A stretch of DNA of 64,000 nucleotides from Microbacterium sp. LWH13-1.2 (GTDB lineage Bacteria > Actinomycetota > Actinomycetes > Actinomycetales > Microbacteriaceae), in assembly GCF_038397735.1 (NCBI RefSeq), contig NZ_CP151635.1:1426001-1490000 (forward strand), written 5' to 3'. Each line of letters begins with the position of its first letter. The stretch's first letter is position 1. Under the pieces are notes generated by a model. It was not told the origin of the DNA. It worked only from the letters and a program-made list of their open reading frames with translations, and searched no databases. This document shows positions 29,993 to 37,275 of this stretch, one piece after another. Both the position numbers and the translations under genes were made by a program.

Positions 29993-31042
29993 ATGAAGGC
30001 CGCACAGTTTCACGCGAAAGAGGACCTCAGGGTCGAGGAGGTGCCCGAGCCCACGCCCGGCCCCGGGCAGGTGAAGCTGCGGAACGCCTTCGCCGGCATC
30101 TGCGGGTCCGACCTGCACGTGTATTACAGCCCCGAGGCCGCAGGGCTCGACTTCGATCACCCGCACCCCGTCACCGGTTCGACGCTCCCCCAGATCCTCG
30201 GTCACGAGTTCTCCGGCACGATCGTCGAGCTCGGCGAGGGCGTCGACGACGTCGCAGTGGGTGATCGCGTCGCCGTCTGGCCCATCTACTACTGCGGCGA
30301 ATGCCCGGCCTGCCGTCGGGGAATGTTCAACGCCTGCCAGAAGATCGGCTTCCATGGGCTGAGCTCGCACGGCGGCGGAATGGCAGAGTTCACGACGGTG
30401 GATGCCACGAAGCTGCATGTTCTTCCCGAGAACGTCGACCTGCGCATGGGCGCACTCGTCGAGCCGATGTCGGTCGCCTGGCACGCCGTCTCCCGCAGCG
30501 GTGTCGACGCCGGAGGCACCGCATTGATCGCCGGCGCCGGCCCCATCGGCATCGGCGTCTGGTTCGCTCTCAAGGCGCGCGGTGTCGAGAAGGTGCTCGT
30601 CTCAGAGCCGAGCGCAGAACGTCGTGCCATCATCGCCGGGCTCGGCGCGACGGTCGTCGATCCGGTGAACGAGGATCTCCCCGCCGCCGTCGCGACGCTG
30701 AGCGACGGAAACGGTGTGGATGTCGCGTTCGACGCCGCCGGCGCGGGACCAGCCGTCACCTCGTCACTGGCCAGCCTCGTGCCCGGCGGACGGGTCATCG
30801 TCGTGGCGATCCACGAGCGCCCCATGGAGTTCCTGCCCACGCAGCTCGTCATGGCCGAGACAGAGATCGCGGGCGCGCTGGCCTACCTTCCCGAGGACTT
30901 CGACGCCGTGATCGAGGCCATGTCCCGCGGCGTCTACGACACCACAGGCTGGGTACAGGAGGTCGCGCTCGAGCAGGTCGTCGACGCCATCCACTCGCTG
31001 CGCGGTGGTGCTGGCGCGAAGATCCTCGTGCAGGCCGACTGA
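29993..31042 (+). CDS. Zinc-dependent alcohol dehydrogenase, 2,3-butanediol dehydrogenase-like
   Basis: Medium-chain dehydrogenase of 349 residues. The catalytic zinc ligands are in GICGSDLH and GHEFSG. The structural zinc loop has four cysteines (CGECPACRRGMFNAC). The NAD-binding Rossmann motif is AGAGPIGIG. The stretch after the first zinc ligand with HPHPVTGSTLPQILGHE is typical of (R,R)-butanediol dehydrogenase and related secondary alcohol dehydrogenases. GGAGAAGGAG-like purines precede the ATG. It forms an operon with the TetR gene and is followed by two strong hairpins. Substrate specificity is inferred from family resemblance. Confidence 0.85.
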   Translation: MKAAQFHAKEDLRVEEVPEPTPGPGQVKLRNAFAGICGSDLHVYYSPEAAGLDFDHPHPVTGSTLPQILGHEFSGTIVELGEGVDDVAVGDRVAVWPIYYCGECPACRRGMFNACQKIGFHGLSSHGGGMAEFTTVDATKLHVLPENVDLRMGALVEPMSVAWHAVSRSGVDAGGTALIAGAGPIGIGVWFALKARGVEKVLVSEPSAERRAIIAGLGATVVDPVNEDLPAAVATLSDGNGVDVAFDAAGAGPAVTSSLASLVPGGRVIVVAIHERPMEFLPTQLVMAETEIAGALAYLPEDFDAVIEAMSRGVYDTTGWVQEVALEQVVDAIHSLRGGAGAKILVQAD

Positions 31043-31053
31043 CCGTCGCATGC

Positions 31054-31095
31054 AGACGGAGGGCCGAGCGGATGCTTCCGCTCGACCCTCCGTCT
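31054..31095 (+). terminator. Hairpin terminator after the dehydrogenase gene
   Basis: AGACGGAGGG (31054-31063) pairs with CCCTCCGTCT (31086-31095), and inside it GAGCGG pairs with CCGCTC around a six-base loop. There is no U-run, as is common in actinobacteria. It begins 12 bp after the stop codon. Confidence 0.7.
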
Positions 31096-31140
31096 ACGGT
31101 GCTTCCGATGCGATCACGGATTCAGCGCCCCGAACAGAGA

Positions 31141-31177
31141 AGCGCCCCGGCGAATCTGGGGAATTCGCGGGGGCGCT
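31141..31177. terminator. Second hairpin downstream of the dehydrogenase gene
   Basis: AGCGCCCC (31141-31148) pairs with GGGGCGCT (31170-31177), with an inner CGAAT/ATTCG stem. It probably backs up the first terminator. The rest of the 31043-31347 gap holds no gene that I can see. Confidence 0.5.
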
Positions 31178-31246
31178 GTGCCGGCGCTGGGGATCAGCCG
31201 GCAAGTGACCGAAGTCGTGGCCACGCTCCCAATATACCAGTGTGTC

Positions 31247-31274
31247 TAGCCAAGCGAAAGACTAGCTTGGCTAC
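31247..31274. repeat. Perfect 9-bp inverted repeat near the left end of the element
   Basis: TAGCCAAGC at 31247-31255 and GCTTGGCTA at 31266-31274 flank a 10-base loop. It is on the chromosomal side of the left attachment site. Its function is unknown; it could be a weak hairpin or a protein site. Confidence 0.45.
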
Positions 31275-31318
31275 GGAGTAATTCCAGCAGCCATGATCTG
31301 ACGCCCACTGGGTACGAA

Positions 31319-31344
31319 AAAACCCCCGGATGACCGGGGGTTTT
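31319..31344 (-). terminator. Original intrinsic terminator of tRNA-Val, now stranded at the left junction
   Basis: AAAACCCCCGG pairs with CCGGGGGTTTT around a four-base loop. On the minus strand it reads as a GC stem plus a U-run, directly downstream of a 3' tRNA fragment. A near copy sits at 47323-47348, where the intact tRNA now ends. This left copy should be the ancestral chromosomal one. Confidence 0.75.
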
Positions 31345-31347
31345 CTT

Positions 31348-31370
31348 CTGTGCGCGATACTGGGATCGAA
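31348..31370. repeat. Left attachment site core (attL)
   Basis: These 23 bp recur exactly at 47350-47372. One mismatch then four more matching bases follow. The repeat covers the 3' end of tRNA-Val(GAC) from the discriminator base into the T-arm, the usual core for tyrosine integrases. Confidence 0.9.
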
Positions 31371-31492
31371 ACAGTATTTGTGATACTGGGCCACCCCGCA
31401 TGGTTGCAGCGATCTGCGCCGTCCTGGTGCGAATTTTGCCTGGTTGTGTTAAGGTCACTGGGACGCATGAGGTAGCAATACACCGCACAAGA

Positions 31493-31510
31493 TATTGCCC
31501 GTTATTGCCC
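31493..31510 (+). promoter_or_regulatory. Candidate integrase arm-type sites, left arm
   Basis: TATTGCCC occurs at 31493-31500 and again at 31503-31510, ten bases apart. The same motif recurs three times just inside the right end (47272-47303). Paired direct repeats on both arms are what tyrosine integrase N-terminal domains bind. Confidence 0.5.
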
Positions 31511-31524
31511 AGGAGAGACAGGCC

Positions 31525-32685
31525 ATGGTTCCCAAGAAGCGCAAGCGGCGAGAGTCGTTCGGTGCGATCCGGCAACGCTCGTCGGGCCGCTACCAGGCTT
31601 CGTACGTGGGGCCAGATGGAGAGCGTCACAACGCGCCGCAGACGTTCGATGGCATCACTGATGCCCGCGGTTGGCTCGCGGTGCAGCAGGCGCGCATCCT
31701 CGACGGCACTTGGTCAGAGTTCGACACTGCTCGCGCGGAGTCATCCGGCAAAGGTAAAGCGCTCACTTTCGGGTCATACGCCGAGGACTGGGTCAGCACC
31801 CGCACCAACCGCCACGGGGAGCATCTTCGCCCGCGTACGGCTGCTGAGTATCGGCGCCTCCTTGCGGGTTCGCTTCGCCCGTTCGCGGACTCGCGGCTGA
31901 CAGCCATTACGCCGGACCAAGTTCGTTCGTGGTACTCAACGCTCATCGCTGCCGGGACGAAGACCCAGGCCGCTCGAGCATATGAGCTCCTGAAATCAAT
32001 ACTTACAACCGCGGTCGCGGACGGACGCATCAAGGTCAACCCCTGCCAGATTCGGGGCGCCGCCTCCGCGTCGACAGGAAAGAAGACTGAGCCCCCAACT
32101 CCGTCAGAGCTGCAAGCGATCCTCAACGCGATCACGCCTCGCTTCCGAGCTGCAGTGGTCTTGGCCGCATGGACCGGCGTGCGCTACGGCGAGTTGACGG
32201 AGCTCCGCCGCAGAGACATTGAGATCGTCAGCGACGATGAGTCTCAGTCGATCGTGGTCAACGTTTCCCGCGGGGTAACGCACGTAACCGGGCAGGGCTT
32301 CATCGTCGGTCGAACGAAATCGGAGGCCGGAGTCCGTGCCATCGTTCTCCCTCCTCATGTCAACGACATCGTGACAGAACACCTGAGCGAGTTTGTAGGA
32401 AGGTCCGCCGACTCGCTGCTGTTCCCGTCAGCGGACGGAAGTGGGCATCTGGCTCAATCAGCGTTCTGGAAGCACTGGAACCCGGCTCGGATCGCGGCGG
32501 GTCGTCAAGACATGCCCTGGCACGCGCTCCGTCACTACGGCGCAACCCGTGCGGCATTGGCCGGAGCCACACTCAAGGAGCTGCAGTCGCGCCTCGGACA
32601 CTCTACGGTCGCGGCAGCGATGAGGTACCAGCACACCGCTGGCCGCGACGAAGAACTCGCGAGGCGCATGAGCGAACTCGCATGA
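31525..32685 (+). CDS. int: Tyrosine-type site-specific integrase
   Basis: A 386-residue recombinase that should integrate and excise the element at tRNA-Val. It has an N-terminal arm-binding/AP2-like region, a SAM-like core-binding domain (about residues 75-160) and a catalytic domain with Arg in TGVRYGEL, His-x-x-Arg in HALRHYG, His in LGHST and the nucleophile Tyr in MRYQH. The ATG at 31525 is preceded by AGGAGA eight bases upstream; a TTG ten codons earlier lacks a site. It uses the AGA codon at least once (LRRRDIE), which is rare in the host genes here. All catalytic residues are present, so it looks functional. Confidence 0.96.
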   Translation: MVPKKRKRRESFGAIRQRSSGRYQASYVGPDGERHNAPQTFDGITDARGWLAVQQARILDGTWSEFDTARAESSGKGKALTFGSYAEDWVSTRTNRHGEHLRPRTAAEYRRLLAGSLRPFADSRLTAITPDQVRSWYSTLIAAGTKTQAARAYELLKSILTTAVADGRIKVNPCQIRGAASASTGKKTEPPTPSELQAILNAITPRFRAAVVLAAWTGVRYGELTELRRRDIEIVSDDESQSIVVNVSRGVTHVTGQGFIVGRTKSEAGVRAIVLPPHVNDIVTEHLSEFVGRSADSLLFPSADGSGHLAQSAFWKHWNPARIAAGRQDMPWHALRHYGATRAALAGATLKELQSRLGHSTVAAAMRYQHTAGRDEELARRMSELA

Positions 32686-32776
32686 GAAGGGTGTCCGTGC
32701 CTGCGGACACCCCAACGAAGAGACCCCCACCGAGGTGCAACTCAGCGGGGGTCGGGTCACACAACTGGGAGTCGAA

Positions 32777-33154
32777 ATGACCACTGTTACTGTATCCGCA
32801 ATTACAGACACGCCACGATCCTGCACCGTGTACGCATGGTGCGAGCTCGATCACACTGACCCGGAGATCATTCGGTTCGCGCCTCACTCGCATGAGCAGC
32901 AAATCACGCTGACGGCCGGCGATGTCACCCAGGGTTTCCTTCTCGAGGTGGTGAAGGGTGTTCCACGAATCGAGTGCTCCCTCGATCTCGACGAGATCTG
33001 GCGAGAGCCCGGCGAGACTACGGACTCTTTCAAGAGTCTCAGCGACGTCTTCGCCACGGCGTCGACCCTTTACGCGAGGTTCGTGCGCGAGTTGACTCCG
33101 ACTCTCAAGCGGGCTCACGACGTCACTCACGAACTCTCTAGTCGGGACGTCTGA
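32777..33154 (+). CDS. Element protein of unknown function (125 residues)
   Basis: I do not recognise this family. The ATG at 32777 has GGGAG six bases upstream. The protein is acidic, opens with two beta-rich stretches (MTTVTVSAITDTPRS, VYAWCELDH) and ends in a helical segment (LYARFVRELTPTLKRAHDV). The stop overlaps the next start as TGATG, so it is translated with the HTH gene that follows. Its place between integrase and regulators suggests a role in control or excision, but nothing in the sequence proves this. Confidence 0.65.
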   Translation: MTTVTVSAITDTPRSCTVYAWCELDHTDPEIIRFAPHSHEQQITLTAGDVTQGFLLEVVKGVPRIECSLDLDEIWREPGETTDSFKSLSDVFATASTLYARFVRELTPTLKRAHDVTHELSSRDV

Positions 33155-33501
33155 TGGGCGTGCACGAGCAATTCATCGTTCTTGAGCGGTCCGGGCTGTC
33201 TGCTCGCGAGATCGCTCAGTTTTGCGGCGTCTCGAGCCGCACGGTGGTCCGGTGGCGGCACTCGACCCGACAGAGCCACCGCCCGGCGACAACCCCGCTT
33301 CCAACCGCACAGCTAGAGCAGGCCTTGCGCTTGCTCGAAGACGGAGCGTCCATAAGTGAAGCCGCTCGGAGTGTCGGCTGCGCGAACAAAACCCTTTCCA
33401 GGCGCTGGCCGCAGTATGCCTGGGACCCGTCGCAAGCGGGACGCTTTGCCGCTATGGTCGCTCGAGTGAACCGCGGATGGGAGCCAAGCGATGCCCGCTA
33501 A
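33154..33501 (+). CDS. Small protein with two helix-turn-helix segments
   Basis: A 115-residue protein with two HTH-like segments. The first is LSAREIAQFCGVSSRTVVRW (about residues 15-34), a good transposase/resolvase-type HTH. The second is ISEAARSVGCANKTLSRRW (about residues 70-88). A basic linker joins them. This resembles homeodomain-like regulators and phage Cox/excision-type factors rather than a recombinase, as no catalytic domain is present. It overlaps its neighbours on both sides (1 bp and 11 bp), so the three genes form one translational unit. Confidence 0.7.
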   Translation: MGVHEQFIVLERSGLSAREIAQFCGVSSRTVVRWRHSTRQSHRPATTPLPTAQLEQALRLLEDGASISEAARSVGCANKTLSRRWPQYAWDPSQAGRFAAMVARVNRGWEPSDAR

Positions 33502-34063
33502 GAGGTCGCGATCGCAAGTTGACGATGAGATTGTGGACATGATTCGCGAGGCAATGCGATTGCGAGGAATGTTGCAGAAGGATCTTGCCGCCGCGACGGG
33601 AATGACACAGCCCCAGATCAGCGTGCGGCTCTCGAAGTCTGGCGCTTCCATACCTGTCCACCAGGTCTTGCTGATGTGCGCCGCAGTGGGATTGGACGCT
33701 ACAAGGGTCTTCGGTGAAGCGTCAGAACGGGCGGAGAAGTCACCACTCAAGGCGCAAGCGGGTGACGTGGAAGCGGTCGCATACAAGCGCCCGCCGAGCT
33801 TGGACGATACGGGGCAGGTCGAAGCTGTCGGCCGTCAGATCGCAGCATCTCTGTGGGCCGGATGCGATGATCGCGACTTCATTGAGCTCGCGATCGACCA
33901 GATCATGTTTCGGGAAAACAATTCCTTTTGGAGCCCGCGCCGCAAGCAGCTCGCGCTGATGTTTGCTCTCAGCGACCTCGCCTACACGATCGGCCGGCGC
34001 TATCCAATCCGGGATCAGTTCACTCTGAAGCCCGTGCTCGACCCCGAGAGGATCATTCGCTAA
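33491..34063 (+). CDS. XRE-type HTH regulator, candidate element repressor
   Basis: A 190-residue protein. Residues 9-70 form a Cro/CI-type HTH (LQKDLAAATGMTQPQISVRL). The C-terminal half contains QIAASLWAGCDDRDFIELAI and is not a LexA-type protease, so any induction would not be by self-cleavage. GGGAG precedes the ATG by six bases. It is the best candidate for the maintenance repressor. It differs from classical prophages in being co-directional with the integrase instead of divergent from the early genes. A tRNA gene begins 38 bp downstream. Confidence 0.75.
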   Translation: MPAKRSRSQVDDEIVDMIREAMRLRGMLQKDLAAATGMTQPQISVRLSKSGASIPVHQVLLMCAAVGLDATRVFGEASERAEKSPLKAQAGDVEAVAYKRPPSLDDTGQVEAVGRQIAASLWAGCDDRDFIELAIDQIMFRENNSFWSPRRKQLALMFALSDLAYTIGRRYPIRDQFTLKPVLDPERIIR

Positions 34064-34101
34064 ACGAACAAGGTGGCGCTCGTGTGGGCGACCCCTTGGC
34101 A

Positions 34102-34174
34102 CCTGCTGCAGCTCAGTGGACAGAGCATCGAGCTTCTACCTCGATAGTCGCTGGTTCGAATCCAGCCAGCAGGA
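34102..34174 (+). tRNA. tRNA-Arg (anticodon UCU) encoded by the element
   Basis: A 73-nt cloverleaf folds with a perfect 7-bp acceptor stem (CCTGCTG with CAGCAGG), a D stem GCTC/GAGC, an anticodon stem TCGAG/CTCGA with loop CTTCTAC (anticodon TCT, reads AGA), a T stem GCTGG/CCAGC with loop TTCGAAT, and discriminator A. The D loop has the arginine identity base A20. Position 8 is C instead of the near-universal U. CCA is not encoded. The AGA codon is rare in the surrounding host genes but appears in the element's integrase and ATPase genes. Confidence 0.85.
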
Positions 34175-34389
34175 CGCATCCCCAGGCTGGCGTATCGCCC
34201 AAAACGCGAGACGAGCGCCGGCACAACAGGCCTCGACGCGCCATCCCATCCGGGTCAATTCATGCCAATAGCAGGCGTAGTTTTGCACACATTCTATAAA
34301 GCGCCTCAAGACTAATACGGGCCGAGAATCAGCGGAATTTCGCCAAATCGTCGTCCATCAGATCTGTCCGACGCTCCGAGAAACCTCTC

Positions 34390-34410
34390 TTATCCACAGA
34401 TTTATGCACA
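34390..34410 (+). other. Two DnaA boxes, candidate replication origin region
   Basis: TTATCCACA at 34390-34398 is a perfect DnaA box, and TTATGCACA at 34402-34410 is a one-mismatch box in the same orientation 12 bases on. They lie in a gene-free, AT-richer stretch (34175-34617) upstream of the replication-like gene cluster. An origin is inferred. Confidence 0.5.
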
Positions 34411-34498
34411 GAGCAAGTGGCAGAGTTCACAGAGATCCATTTACATAGTTATGCGGCCAAGTGCTGCGCAGTACATGGAAATTCGTGGGCTATCGAAC

Positions 34499-34534
34499 GC
34501 GCCCGCTTAACGCTCTGACCTGTTAAGCGGGCGC
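34499..34534. terminator. Perfect 12-bp inverted repeat (terminator or regulatory hairpin)
   Basis: GCGCCCGCTTAA (34499-34510) pairs exactly with TTAAGCGGGCGC (34523-34534) around a 12-base loop. It sits between the DnaA boxes and the excisionase-like gene. It may end transcripts coming from the tRNA side or act as a protein-binding site; no U-run follows. Confidence 0.55.
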
Positions 34535-34617
34535 TACCACGGAGACGGTTGAGGTGTCAGGGTGGGTCCCTTCAGGCTACCCACTCCGGCTTCGAATGAG
34601 GAATCGGGGTACAAGAA

Positions 34618-34803
34618 ATGTCGGAAACTACTTGGGGAAGCATTGCAGAGGTAGCCGTTGTGATGGGCGTGAGCACAGACACAGTGCGCAGACGCTGCGC
34701 AGACGGGTCGATTCGCGCTGTCAAATTCGGGCCACGACTCATTCGCATTGACATGACGAGTTTGGAGAAGTCGGTGCGCCCCCTGGCCGGATATGCAGCA
34801 TGA
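34618..34803 (+). CDS. Excisionase-like HTH protein
   Basis: A 61-residue single-domain protein with a MerR/HTH_17-type fold. The pattern IAEVAVVMGVSTDTVRRRCAD, then IRAVKFGPRLIRI and a short C-terminal helix, is the standard excisionase/AlpA-like arrangement. It probably directs excision or acts as a small activator of the genes behind it. Its stop overlaps the next start as ATGA. It opens a tightly overlapped rightward operon that runs to about 37842. Confidence 0.8.
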   Translation: MSETTWGSIAEVAVVMGVSTDTVRRRCADGSIRAVKFGPRLIRIDMTSLEKSVRPLAGYAA

Positions 34804-35060
34804 CCAGCGGGCCTATCGAGCGTCTAATCCGCTACGCGTACGCGGGAGACGGCGTCGTCATCCCACCCGCCCGGATGACACGCATCATCCGCAAGTCAGT
34901 CCGCTTGCTGGGGTACACCCGAACGATTCAGCTCATTAATTCAGTTCGGACGGGCGCCATCAGTGAACAGCGCCTCCGCGTGATGACTTCGACGGGAGTG
35001 GCTGACCCTACGGGAGAACTGGCCGCGCAACGCGTCGACTTCGCGCGGGCAGTGAGTTGA
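34800..35060 (+). CDS. Element protein of unknown function (86 residues)
   Basis: A short basic protein (IRYAYAGDGVVIPPARMTRI, IIRKSVRLLGYTRTI). No family is recognised. It overlaps the upstream gene (ATGA) and the downstream one (TTGA), which supports that it is translated. A DNA-associated role would fit the position beside an excisionase-like gene and a RepA-like ATPase but is unproven. Confidence 0.6.
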   Translation: MTSGPIERLIRYAYAGDGVVIPPARMTRIIRKSVRLLGYTRTIQLINSVRTGAISEQRLRVMTSTGVADPTGELAAQRVDFARAVS

Positions 35061-35479
35061 ACGCGGCACCCTCACCGAGCGGAGCCGATCATCCACGCAC
35101 AACAATCAGCGCACAAGCATCGATCGCTATCGACGCATGGGCGTGGGGGCTCGCGGACGGCTCGCTGCGGCTCTGGCAACTCCCCGACGCAATCAACACC
35201 CTATGGGGAGTCGCCTACGAGCAAGGACGGCGCTCGCGAGACACGGAAGTGCAACTCCTGAAGCTCGACGCCGACCGTCTGTGGCTTCGCGCGTTCGTTG
35301 ACAACGACCGGCAGCAGTACCTTCTGGAGCGGCTCGACCAGGCCGCGGATCTCGCGAACCGACCAGATGTTGATGACGTCCTTGATGAGGCGTGGCAGAT
35401 CTACCTCGCCAGCCTCGACAACATCCGTGAGCCAATACGGTTCACCTCAACTCAAGACACCCGAAAGGAGGTCGCGTGA
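35057..35479 (+). CDS. Element protein of unknown function (140 residues)
   Basis: It is read from a TTG at 35057 coupled to the preceding stop. The body is acidic and mainly helical (LLKLDADRLWLRAFVDNDRQ, LDQAADLANRPDVDDVLDEA). Its 3' end carries AAAGGAGGT, the ribosome site of the ATPase gene, and overlaps that gene by 4 bp. Many actinobacterial phage and plasmid replication operons carry a small protein in this slot; the family is not recognised. Confidence 0.6.
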   Translation: MNAAPSPSGADHPRTTISAQASIAIDAWAWGLADGSLRLWQLPDAINTLWGVAYEQGRRSRDTEVQLLKLDADRLWLRAFVDNDRQQYLLERLDQAADLANRPDVDDVLDEAWQIYLASLDNIREPIRFTSTQDTRKEVA

Positions 35480-36615
35480 ACAGCTCAAACCGCATCTCAA
35501 TGCTGGACCTCATGTCTCGGAGGTTCGCCCCAATTCAGTACGTGATCCCCGGCATCATCCCCGAAGGTCTGACAATCCTTGCCGCACCACCGAAGATCGG
35601 TAAGTCCTGGCTCGTGCTCGACCTGGCGTACCAGCTCGCTACTGGCGGTGAAGCTCTCGGAGCAGTGCCAGTGGACCGAGCGAGACCCGTGTTGTACCTC
35701 GCTCTAGAAGATACGCAACGGCGACTTCAGGATCGCCTCAAACACCTTGATGTGGTTGTCGCACCTGAGGAGCTCTACTTCCAGACCGAGGCTGACCCCG
35801 GGTCCGTTCTCGAGCAGGCGAGAGAGTTCATGGGCGAACATCACGACGAGGCTCCGGTCATCATCATCGACACGCTTGGAAAGGTGGCAACGCCGGCAAA
35901 CACTGGCGAGTCGGACTACCAGAAGGACTATCGGATCGGTGGCGGTCTCAAGGCTGTCGCTGACAGCGTCTCGGGCGGTTCGGTGATCGTGGTTCATCAC
36001 ACTCGCAAAGCAGCGGGTGACGACTTCCTCGATTCCGTGTCAGGAACGCAGGGGCTCGCAGGATCTGCAGACTCGATCCTGGTCCTTCGCCGCGATCGCA
36101 ACGAGAACAATGGCAGCTTGTCTGTCACGTCACGCGACGCCGTTGAAGGCGAGTACGCCGTTCACCGAGACGGCGTGAGATGGGTGCTCGTTGGCGGCGC
36201 TCTTACCGAGGCTGCGGTCGCCCTGGCGAATCAGCGAGTGACCGAGGGACTAGGTGGAACATCGACCGCTGTTGTCGCGTACGTCACACAGCATCCAGAA
36301 GGAGTCCGCGCCGCCGACGTCGCCTCAGAGCTCATCATCACAGAAAAGGACGCAGGTACTTATCTGCTGCGCGCATACCGAGCGGCTCGAATCGGCAGAG
36401 CGGACCGCGGACTCTATATCCCCGTAGGAAACACCCCTGTAGGAAGCGTAGGAAGTGTAGGAACGGCACCTGAGCTTCCTACACAAACGACACTTCCTAC
36501 ACACCTACACACGGCCTACCTGTCGGAAACCGACCCCGGAACGTGCGTGCACGGAGTAACAGTCGGAGCTAAGTGCTCACGGTCAGGATGCGGCGGCAAG
36601 GCGGTGACGGCATGA
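35476..36615 (+). CDS. RepA-like AAA/RecA-fold ATPase (replicative helicase-type)
   Basis: A 379-residue RecA-fold ATPase of the RepA/AAA_25 type, likely the replication helicase of the element. Walker A is APPKIGKSW (about residues 36-44), Walker B is APVIIIDTLG, and a VIVVHHTRK strand follows, as in hexameric RepA helicases. A C-terminal winged-helix-like region is followed by a Gly/Ser/Thr/Pro linker and a possible zinc motif (C-x-H-x5-KC-x4-C). The GTG start has a perfect AAAGGAGGT. At least four AGA codons are used. The DNA coding the linker contains iteron-like repeats. Confidence 0.8.
   Translation: MNSSNRISMLDLMSRRFAPIQYVIPGIIPEGLTILAAPPKIGKSWLVLDLAYQLATGGEALGAVPVDRARPVLYLALEDTQRRLQDRLKHLDVVVAPEELYFQTEADPGSVLEQAREFMGEHHDEAPVIIIDTLGKVATPANTGESDYQKDYRIGGGLKAVADSVSGGSVIVVHHTRKAAGDDFLDSVSGTQGLAGSADSILVLRRDRNENNGSLSVTSRDAVEGEYAVHRDGVRWVLVGGALTEAAVALANQRVTEGLGGTSTAVVAYVTQHPEGVRAADVASELIITEKDAGTYLLRAYRAARIGRADRGLYIPVGNTPVGSVGSVGTAPELPTQTTLPTHLHTAYLSETDPGTCVHGVTVGAKCSRSGCGGKAVTA
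36424..36502. repeat. Iteron-like heptamers inside the RepA-like ATPase gene
   Basis: GTAGGAA occurs four times on the plus strand (36424, 36439, 36448, 36457; spacings 15, 9, 9). It is followed by two inverted copies, TTCCTAC, at 36476 and 36494. The protein segment encoded is a low-complexity linker, so selection may act on the DNA. It may be a binding site for the replication protein. Confidence 0.55.
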
Positions 36616-36914
36616 CCGCTCAAATCCAGTTCATACGCGAACGGCGCAACTTCACGAAGGTCGTGATCGACAGGTCATTCGACGAACCAGCCACGAACGC
36701 GCAACTCGCGGCACTCCACGATCTCACGATCGCGGAATGGATCGAGTTTGCTCACCCGAAGAATGGCCCGAGACCAACACTCGGGTTCATCAACTCCCCC
36801 ACACTCACGCAGCTTTGGACGACCCGTGCGCGAGAGGAGCACGTACGAGCCGAGATCAACCGCATCCACGGCGTGAAACGCGCTCGCTCACGGAGGCGGA
36901 GGGGACGCGGATGA
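36612..36914 (+). CDS. Element protein of unknown function (100 residues)
   Basis: A basic protein starting at an ATG that overlaps the ATPase stop (ATGA). It holds the stretch DEPATNAQLAALHDLTIAEW, which looks helical, and ends in an Arg-rich tail (KRARSRRRRGRG) suited to nucleic-acid binding. The family is not recognised. Overlaps on both sides support expression. Confidence 0.6.
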   Translation: MTAQIQFIRERRNFTKVVIDRSFDEPATNAQLAALHDLTIAEWIEFAHPKNGPRPTLGFINSPTLTQLWTTRAREEHVRAEINRIHGVKRARSRRRRGRG

Positions 36915-37072
36915 ATCGACCAATCAACATCTCCCCAGCAACATGCACGACGTGTTGGCCGTGGGTCCGATGGTTCCGCACAGGCTCAGGCGCGTGGGTC
37001 AGACAGGAACAACATGAACCACACTGCACCGTCTACCCGCGCGTCCAACGATCGGAGATGAGAGACGCATGA
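36911..37072 (+). CDS. Small zinc-ribbon-like protein (53 residues)
   Basis: This gene is easily missed because it is short. Its ATG overlaps the preceding stop as ATGA and its stop overlaps the next ATG the same way, which argues strongly for translation. It contains a CTTC pair early on and HEPHC later, a plausible metal site. The function is unknown; small zinc-binding proteins of this kind are common in actinophage early regions. Confidence 0.6.
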   Translation: MNRPINISPATCTTCWPWVRWFRTGSGAWVRQEQHEPHCTVYPRVQRSEMRDA

Positions 37073-37257
37073 CTGAGGACTTGATCAGCCGAGCACACGC
37101 CGGCATCCGCAACTGCCCGGACCACTCCCACTGGAACGGCGAACGATACGACGCACTGCTCGAGCGAGTTGTGCGCGACATGACCAAGGTCGCCCGTCGA
37201 CCACACCACAAACTTCCCCCTGAAATCGCAGCCCTCTTCGGCCGCGACTCCAACTAA
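37069..37257 (+). CDS. Small element protein of unknown function (62 residues)
   Basis: Coupled to the previous gene by ATGA. It has a His/Cys-containing segment (NCPDHSHW) and a helix (YDALLERVVRDMTKV). The family is not recognised. The His and Cys residues may bind a metal, but no complete motif is visible. Confidence 0.55.
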   Translation: MTEDLISRAHAGIRNCPDHSHWNGERYDALLERVVRDMTKVARRPHHKLPPEIAALFGRDSN

Positions 37258-37275
37258 CGAAAGGCATCCAGAACC

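Noticed and set aside
30301-31281. Plus-strand frame of 326 codons overlapping the dehydrogenase gene
   Set aside because: It is out of frame with the dehydrogenase, is Arg-rich and runs into the terminator region; it is a shadow.
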